Assembly (NCBI RefSeq): GCF_025766255.1
Contig: NW_026516766.1
Span: 1 to 64,000, forward strand
Direction of reading: 5' to 3'
Length of the DNA: 64,000 bases
Source: Zychaea mexicana
Lineage: Eukaryota > Mucoromycota > Mucoromycetes > Mucorales > Lichtheimiaceae
This document shows, piece by piece, positions 57,901 to 64,000 of this stretch. How positions within the stretch are numbered: the stretch's first letter is position 1; each line of letters opens with the position of its first letter. Under the pieces are notes generated by a model. That model searched no databases, was not told the origin of the DNA, and saw only the letters and a list, made by a program, of their open reading frames with translations. A program made the position numbers and the translations under genes.

Positions 57901-60184
57901 CTATGGATCAGCAAGCACACGATACCGCCACTTTACCAGCATCCGCCGAGGGTGCTGACTTGTCTTCTCAAGCAAGTGTTGTTACGGATGACTCATTGGA
58001 AAGTGCCTTGTCGCCAGGAACAACGGATGATGAGTTGAGTCAAGACGACTATTCGGAAGATGAAAACGAAAAGACAACGACGACGACGCCAACAGAAGAG
58101 CAATTGGCGATCCGGTTGGAGCGCGAAAGACGAAGGCGGGAAGAGGAAGAAGAGCAAAATCGTGCCGAGTTTTTCTCTCCATCGTCGGCTGTTTCAGGGG
58201 AAAGCTCTTTGTTGGCCAAAGTGCCCACGTCTTCGGCATCGATTCAAAGCGGTTCTGAACTTGTCAACAAGCCATCGACATCACCATCAGAGGAAGATAT
58301 TGTACAGGAATTATCTGTGAACGATCATCCTCGACGTCAGCCGTTAGAAGAGGCTGCCTCTGTCACCGCGCGAGCACGACAGCAACAGCAACAAAGCCCA
58401 GTAGCCGCACAGAGTGACGTACCGGGAACAACGACCAAGACGCCGACAAAGCGAAATGTGAAGGAAGGGTGGAAGTTTGCTTATCCACAACAACAGCAGC
58501 AGCAGCAGCAATCCACGCGACGGATCTTGGGTCCAGCTCGTGACACCCACGTTCATCCTACTGAAATTGTGAAAACTAGCAACGGCCAGTCGCAGCAACA
58601 ACAACAACAACAGTCGACCGTTAACATCGTTGCCCAACAACTACGTGCTGGAGAGGGTAGCCAGGTCAGCGATAGTGTTGCTGGTGAAGACGAAATTAAC
58701 GGCAGTGACAACCAACTACAAGCTCGTCGTACATCAACGATCCAAAGACGGAAAGGACACAGCGGCCCCGTGTATCTCAGTCAACTTGCACGACGATCCA
58801 TTACATCGGGTGATCTTGGTGGTGTTGAAGGAGAAGAAGAAGAAGGACCCGTACTACAGATCCAAGAAGTGGACACGACGACAACTGAAGGAGGAGATGA
58901 GACAACAACAACAATGACTGCGAGTGATAGTAACAAGACGCATCAAGCACGCATGTCGGTTACGTCTGCTGAAGTCGGATTGGGGACACCACCGCGAACA
59001 CCTCAACGCATTGTTGAATTGGACTTGCCCAAACCTCAACTCATGAACAGCAATGCACCTTCCATGACAACAACACCCTCCATGATGATGCGTAGATCAT
59101 CCGACCATCCAAGATCGTTTATCCTGTACTACCGATCCGAGCGTATGGCGCGTCAGCTTTGTTTGGTCGAAGCGCAGGTGTTGTTGAACATTGATTGGGA
59201 GGAAATGGTACATTGTCGATGGACCAAGATGGGCAATACGGATGCTCTGGATGATATGAGCGAGTTTACTGCCGAAGAAGAAGAGGACGAGGATGATTTG
59301 ATTGAGCGTGATCGGATCAATTATACGCGACGGACACGACAGATGCGTTTGGCGCGTGGCGAGAATCATGGTGGTATTGAACAAGTCATCAAACGGTTCA
59401 ATGATGTTTGCCAATGGGTTGCGAGCGAGATTGTGCATACCCGAGCTTTGGATGAGCGTGTCAAGGTGGTCGAAAAGTTCATCCGTCTTGCTCAGGTAAA
59501 AGTTACCCCAGGATTATGTAACTAATAAGAACTTACTCATGTGTTTGTTTGTGTAAACAGAAATGCAAGCTTTACTGCAATTTTGCCACATTGGTGCAGA
59601 TCCTTCTGGGTCTCCAATCACCCGCCGTATCTCGACTGAAAAGAACATGGGACCGCGTCGGATCACACGAGATGCGCATCCTCGACCAACTCTCTGCTTT
59701 CACCTCGCCCATGAAGAACTGGAAGAATATTCGTGACAGCATGACCCAAGTGGCCGAAGACTACGGCATGTCCCCTGTCGAAGTCCAAATCGAAATGCCA
59801 GGCACGAACCACCACGCATTCACAAAGACCAAGATCAAGATCCCCTTTGGTGGCTGTATCCCCTTTCTGGGTATCTACTTGTCGGATTTGGTGTTCAATT
59901 CAGAACAGCAGCCTTATATCCAGCCAAGTCATGACCATCATCGCATTTATCAGGCCAACAATGTCACCAACTCGCATTTCACGTCGCCCGTTTTGAAGCA
60001 ACCGTTGGTGAACTTTAGAAAACATCGGATTACTGCTACGGTCATTAAACGTGTGCTGACGTTCCAGAACTTGGCCCGTCGGTACTCGTTTGAACGGGAT
60101 GATGAGGTGTACTTTTTGTGTGCTGAGCTTCATTCCTCTAATGCTGATGAAGTTCGCAAGCTTAGTCATGACATTGAACCTTGA
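54919..60184 (+). CDS. Ras guanine nucleotide exchange factor (CDC25/LTE1-like)
   Basis: Exon 1 (from ATG 54919) reads MDAAENRFNDERPISPWTRT and splices over about 225 bases into a long exon from ~55249; an in-frame ATG at 55218 could serve a second isoform. After a Ser/Thr/Gln-rich region comes the RasGEF-N domain (VIEAATVEKLVEKLTIS | DYTFMTDFFLTYRTFISPTQ, FVVMRHWLLNYFVHDFIPSR). A very long disordered linker (57500-59080) with CAA/CAG-encoded Gln runs follows. The catalytic Cdc25 homology domain has ARQLCLVEAQVLLNIDWEEM, VIKRFNDVCQWVASEIV, RVKVVEKFIRLAQKCKLYCN, FATLVQILLGLQSPAVSRLK, IPFLGIYLSDLVF and VNFRKHRITATVIKRVLTFQ. It activates a Ras-type GTPase by GDP release. About 1,600 residues; the exact Ras partner is not evident. 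Confidence 0.9.
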
Positions 60185-60944
60185 ATGAAAGCAGAAAAAA
60201 AAAGTAATAGTAGTAGTTCTATATAATACATCATTGTAGTAGCCCTTTTTGTTTCTTTGTCGTGTACTTAATAATTTTCTTTCATGTAGAGCATATCCAC
60301 TCCCTCTCATACTATTATCTGTATATCTTATACCATACATATATAATACATATTTTCTGCACCAACGCAATCGTGCTGTTTCAGCTGAAAAAGTCGCTTG
60401 ATCTGCTGTTATAAAAGATAGGGAAGCAGTTCATTGCAAGCAACCGCGTGTACGAAATCATGTCTAGCGAACCCACTGTGGTCATTGAATAACTATCTGC
60501 TAAGAAGACACCAGATTCAGGGGTCTATCTACATTTCGTGATTATGTTCAGTATTATTCATCGATGAGCTATGCGCCTGTACTTGTATGATTGTGTACTT
60601 TGATCTATATAGTGTAACTTATATGGTATACAATAAAGCTATGGTACAGGTTGCCAGAAAAGCATCATTAGTCAAACATACAGTATCTTGTTATGTATCA
60701 AACATCATCCAGTAGGCCTATAAAACAGCATCAAAAAGGATAGAAACGGGAAAAAAGAATCACGTCAATGAGTATTTCGACTACCACGATTGCCCGACTC
60801 TCGTTAACTTTCAACCCTCAGTAACTTCAATCTTTTCAGAGATAGTTTTATACGGGGAACCTCTGTGTGCAAAAACGAAAACTTCCTTTCATGCATTCTT
60901 CAGCCTAGGATTAATCCATTACACAGGTACAAAGTATAATTTGT
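60185..60944. other. Intergenic region, Ras GEF 3' end to F-box gene B 3' end
   Basis: About 760 bp between convergent genes. AT-rich with polyadenylation-like AATAAA at about 60632. No gene was recognised. Confidence 0.45.
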
Positions 60945-62750
60945 TTACTTGGTTCTTTTTCTCTGTCTATATTCTTCATGGGTGATGGTACCCCAGTTGT
61001 CAAAATGAAATCTCCATTCCTGTGCCACACGATCCAACTTGTTCAGGAACGTTTTGCCTTGCACGGATTTAAGAACGTTGGACGGATTCCAGCAGGTTTC
61101 ATCAAAACTGAGCTGAATATTTTGCATCCGCTTACCCGCTTCCAGCATAATATCGTAAAACTTGATCATATGGGGCACAAGTGTTAAAACAGTACCAAGA
61201 GGATGATCAATGATCAACTCGTCAATAACATTGTCTGAGGAAGCAATGGCATGATGCAGCACATCGGGATCGAAAGCTCGTACCGTTCCTATAATGCCAA
61301 TCTTGCGCAGTGTCGTACGGCGTGATTTCAAGAAACGAACAAGCCCTTCTTCCGTTACATCATAGGAATCCTCCAAAATGAACTCTTCAACCGTGTAGGG
61401 TACACCAAGCAGCAGATCATCGGTGAAAGGGCCTAAGTCTTGTATATGTAGCGACCGGAGATTGGGAACACAGCGAGGTGAAATGAACTGTTGTATCAAA
61501 TTCATTGCGTCTGCGCTGCCGTGACGTACAGTCAGATGTGTCAATGAAGGACATTCGTAGCGACATACTTCTCTCATTAACTGGTGCTCGGAAAACGTGT
61601 TGCCCGAGAGGTCGAGCCGTTTCAAAACGCTGTGCTGGTGTTGGACAAAGTGATGCAATAGGAAAACACCCATTTGGCGGAATAAGTTCACAGAGTCATG
61701 TAGCAAGAGATCCGTCAAACCTCCACGCGTTGTTGCTGCTAGTCTATTGTCTATGAATTGCTGGTGCGAAGATTGTAGTCGTTGTCGTCGCGGTATATCA
61801 CTTTTTCTTGGAAGATGCAACTTAGTGATATCAAATTCACCAGGATGGTCTGTAAAATACGTCAATAGAAGCGACGTTAACCGTGGACAATGCTGACCCA
61901 ACAGTGAAGCAAATGCTGGACCAGTAAGCATGTTGATATCGGGAAATAGTAGTGCAAGTTGTTCCAAATTGGGTGCCGCTTGAAGAAACGGTTCTGGGTC
62001 AAATTTTCTATTTACACCGAGCGTAAGTTCCGTCAAATGAGAGTTCTTGATCGATGATGGTATTGTCGGTGCCCACTCTTCCCGATCATTGAGATTTATC
62101 GAAAATACAAATGTAAAGCTTGTCAAGTTCGGGCATTGTCGCATGAATATATCTGGCGTGACATCGGTTTTCCATCGGGTAAGTATTGTTTCGTTGCGGC
62201 GTGGAGGAGCAAAATAGATGCGAGTCAACGTCTTGCCGCATCTGTCAAGTAAAGACCTGACGATGTTTTTTGTAAGGCACTCTGACCGCACGTGAACTAT
62301 ATGAATATTGATCGTTAGTATATAGGGAGCAATCATCGCTGATAGTTTTCTACAAAGCTGGTGTGCGGAACAGAGTTATCAAGACATAGTAGATTATGTA
62401 AAAGCGTAAAGAAAAGAAACGCTACCATCTTGGATCGCATCGCATTTTAGCTCTACCAACAGAAATTTGGCTACGGATGGCCAACAGTCTTCAGCAAACT
62501 CTCCTAAATGTACGCGTCTAACAGATGATGCTTCGATATAGCGCCGGTAAGGTACCAAGTGAGGCACTATAGTATGCTGGTCGTCTGTCGACAGGTTTTG
62601 CCACATATCGTGTCTGCACAAAATCATGGCTTGCCAGGATTTACAAACAGTGCTACACCGTATTCGCTCTCGAAATGTCAATAATGTCAAAATGGGATCT
62701 TGAATTTCAGTTGGTAAGGATGGTAACCGATTGGTCTCATTGATCGTCAT
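60945..62750 (-). CDS. F-box/LRR protein B, paralogue of protein A
   Basis: Two exons (62750-62426, 62296-60945) give 1677 nt, 558 residues. The F-box reads LPSLPTEIQDPILTLLTFRE, RIRCSTVCKSWQAMIL, DMWQNLSTDD; the LRR part reads LDRCGKTLTRIYFAPP, IFMRQCPNLTSFTFVF, DPEPFLQAAPNLEQLALLF and YECPSLTHLTVRHGS. It parallels protein A at 40261-42164 throughout (for example HDMWQNLSTDD against QDMWHTLSTDD). The intron interrupts the same place, in the same phase, just after AIQD here and AIEE there. It probably acts as an SCF substrate receptor; target unknown. Confidence 0.85.
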
Positions 62751-63808
62751 GACTTTTGCGAGTTATTTATTAAGTAGACAAAAAAGAGGAGGAAAAGGTA
62801 GAACAGTTTCAGGCTAGCAATGCATCTATACAGTATGCATTGTTTTTAGGTGACGCAAGTTTTGTTTATAAAATTGAATGTGGCGCATCAATGATCCCGT
62901 AGTGTGCACACGATGACATTCTCCCTACTCGGTATTCATCATGAATCTAAAGTAACTCGCAATAATACGCGCCCAAAATCGCGTGTTACAGTAACAAGAA
63001 TCACCAATGTCAAGATTGTATGAAAAGTGGCTATGCTTATTGATTAAGGTTCCTGATCAATATCGTCAGGTACACAAAGTGCACATGATTCGATAGAAGG
63101 GTGCAATCATCATTAATACGATGCGGAATACTTTATTCGTGTGTGCTGAGTGCTGTCCTCATAGTACTACCACTAACAAAACTGGTATCTGTCTAGTCCT
63201 ACTGTTGATAAGCAAGATGGTGTTTTTGCGAACAAGTGGTAGGCAAATAAAGCGATATTATATATGCAGCAACGGACCGGACGTGATCAGCCTTAACACA
63301 GCTTATTTCTTACTTTCTATGTTATTAGTTAAAAGGAAAACACCCTATTTCACTTTTAATCTTTCAGTGGGGTCGGCGGTTCGATGTTAAAAGAGGTAGA
63401 ATACCTTACAAGGAAAATATACAGTATGCGCTATAAAGTCGCCATCTAGTATTCATTTATTCTCTACAGAAAAACGTCAGCAAAAAGATCATACACATCC
63501 ACTGCAACAAATGATGAACTCAGCTTTTAATCTGATTACCACCATTCCCTGAAGCACATTGTAAAGCAATCAATGTTGGCTACGGACTATGATATCACGC
63601 ACCGCAACCATAAATAACCTTCATTTTTTTTTCATATGTGAATATACCAAAAGGTATAATAGCGAAGCTATTAGATAGACACTCATACTTTAGGGTATCA
63701 CATTGATCACCCTCCAAAATCTGCTATATATGATCTACTTTTAGCTGTTTTTCTTTATTTTGTTCTTGGATATGATTATACTATACACATTTGGAGGTTT
63801 GTTTTTTT
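62751..63808. other. Gene-free region before the right-edge gene
   Basis: About 1.06 kb. A frame at 63121-63390 has no recognised family. Two adjacent short inverted repeats lie at 63643-63658 and 63658-63672. The rest is AT-rich. Confidence 0.45.
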
Positions 63809-64000
63809 TTACAATCTAGCATCAGCTGGGAACTTCTTCATGGCCTATTATTTTTTTTATAAAAAGGTTTGGGGGATGTTAGAAAGTTTACAGCAGTCTT
63901 TCGCAAGAAGTATAAAAAACTGTAGTATTACCTGGCGCACACCCAGATCAGCCATGATTTCCTCAGAACCACCCAGAATGGCATTGAATTTGTACGTGCG
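63809..64000 (-). CDS. Acyl-CoA dehydrogenase, C-terminal end (gene runs off the right edge)
   Basis: The last two exons only (64000-63932 and 63844-63809). They read RTYKFNAILGGSEEIMADLG then VRQ | AMKKFPADARL and stop at 63809. The GGSEEIM block matches the GGTNEIM-type end of the acyl-CoA dehydrogenase fold, at the FAD/dimer contact. The protein ends in ARL, which resembles a type-1 peroxisomal signal. The family call rests on about 34 residues, so the substrate class is unknown; fungal peroxisomal or mitochondrial beta-oxidation are the candidates. Confidence 0.6.

Noticed and set aside
57393..57920. 175-residue minus-strand frame
   Set aside because: Antisense to the disordered linker of the Ras GEF, where skewed codon use creates long shadow frames.
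63121..63390. 89-residue plus-strand frame
   Set aside because: No known domain, no splice context, and AT-rich surroundings; not distinguishable from chance.

Overview
The window reads as nuclear DNA of a filamentous early-diverging fungus, most likely Mucoromycota. Genes are close together and carry many 50-100 nt GT-AG introns. The set mixes conserved eukaryotic housekeeping genes (RNA polymerase I, PMS1/PMS2, NAA10, SUS1, U2SURP, RSA3) with lineage-type F-box/LRR proteins and DNA transposons. The taxon is inferred from gene and intron style; there is no rRNA in the window to test it.

Left part. Positions 1-3700 hold a graveyard of PIF/Harbinger sequence: two decayed transposases on opposite strands with a broken Myb/NAM-type accessory ORF between them. 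Then follow an RMD1/RMND1-type DUF155 protein (-), the largest subunit of RNA polymerase I (+), a secreted NPC2-like ML-domain protein (+), an LTO1 homologue (-), a mitochondrial phosphate carrier (-) and the mismatch-repair endonuclease PMS1/PMS2 (+), whose promoter has a cluster of G1/S-type motifs.

The most unusual region is 20073-26274: a 6.2-kb unit with ~179-bp terminal inverted repeats and TA on both sides. It encodes an intact-looking Tc1/mariner (IS630-type) DD34E transposase with an AT-hook. Unlike ordinary Tc1 elements it also carries four small genes. Each appears to contain a helix-turn-helix resembling the transposase's own N-terminal one, and a cluster of direct and inverted ~40-bp repeats sits in the middle. 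It landed 57 bp past the PMS1 stop codon and ~130 bp before the start of an LRR membrane receptor-like gene.

Right part. After the LRR receptor-like gene come an importin-13 type karyopherin (-), NAA10 (+) converging on SUS1/ENY2 (-), a CCDC43 homologue (+) converging on a T4-type ATP-dependent DNA ligase with a mitochondrial-looking leader (-), an F-box/LRR gene (-), the U2 snRNP protein U2SURP/SR140 (-) and an SLS1-like mitochondrial protein (+) sharing a 188-bp promoter, a C9orf85-type protein (-), an allantoate-permease-type MFS transporter (+), the ribosome assembly factor RSA3 (-), a large Ras GEF (+), a second F-box/LRR paralogue (-), and the last two exons of an acyl-CoA dehydrogenase (-) running off the right edge.

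Exon boundaries were placed by eye from splice sites and conserved family sequence. For several genes the spliced length was checked to be a multiple of three (RPA190, LTO1, phosphate carrier, transposase and three cargo genes, SUS1, CCDC43, ligase, both F-box genes).
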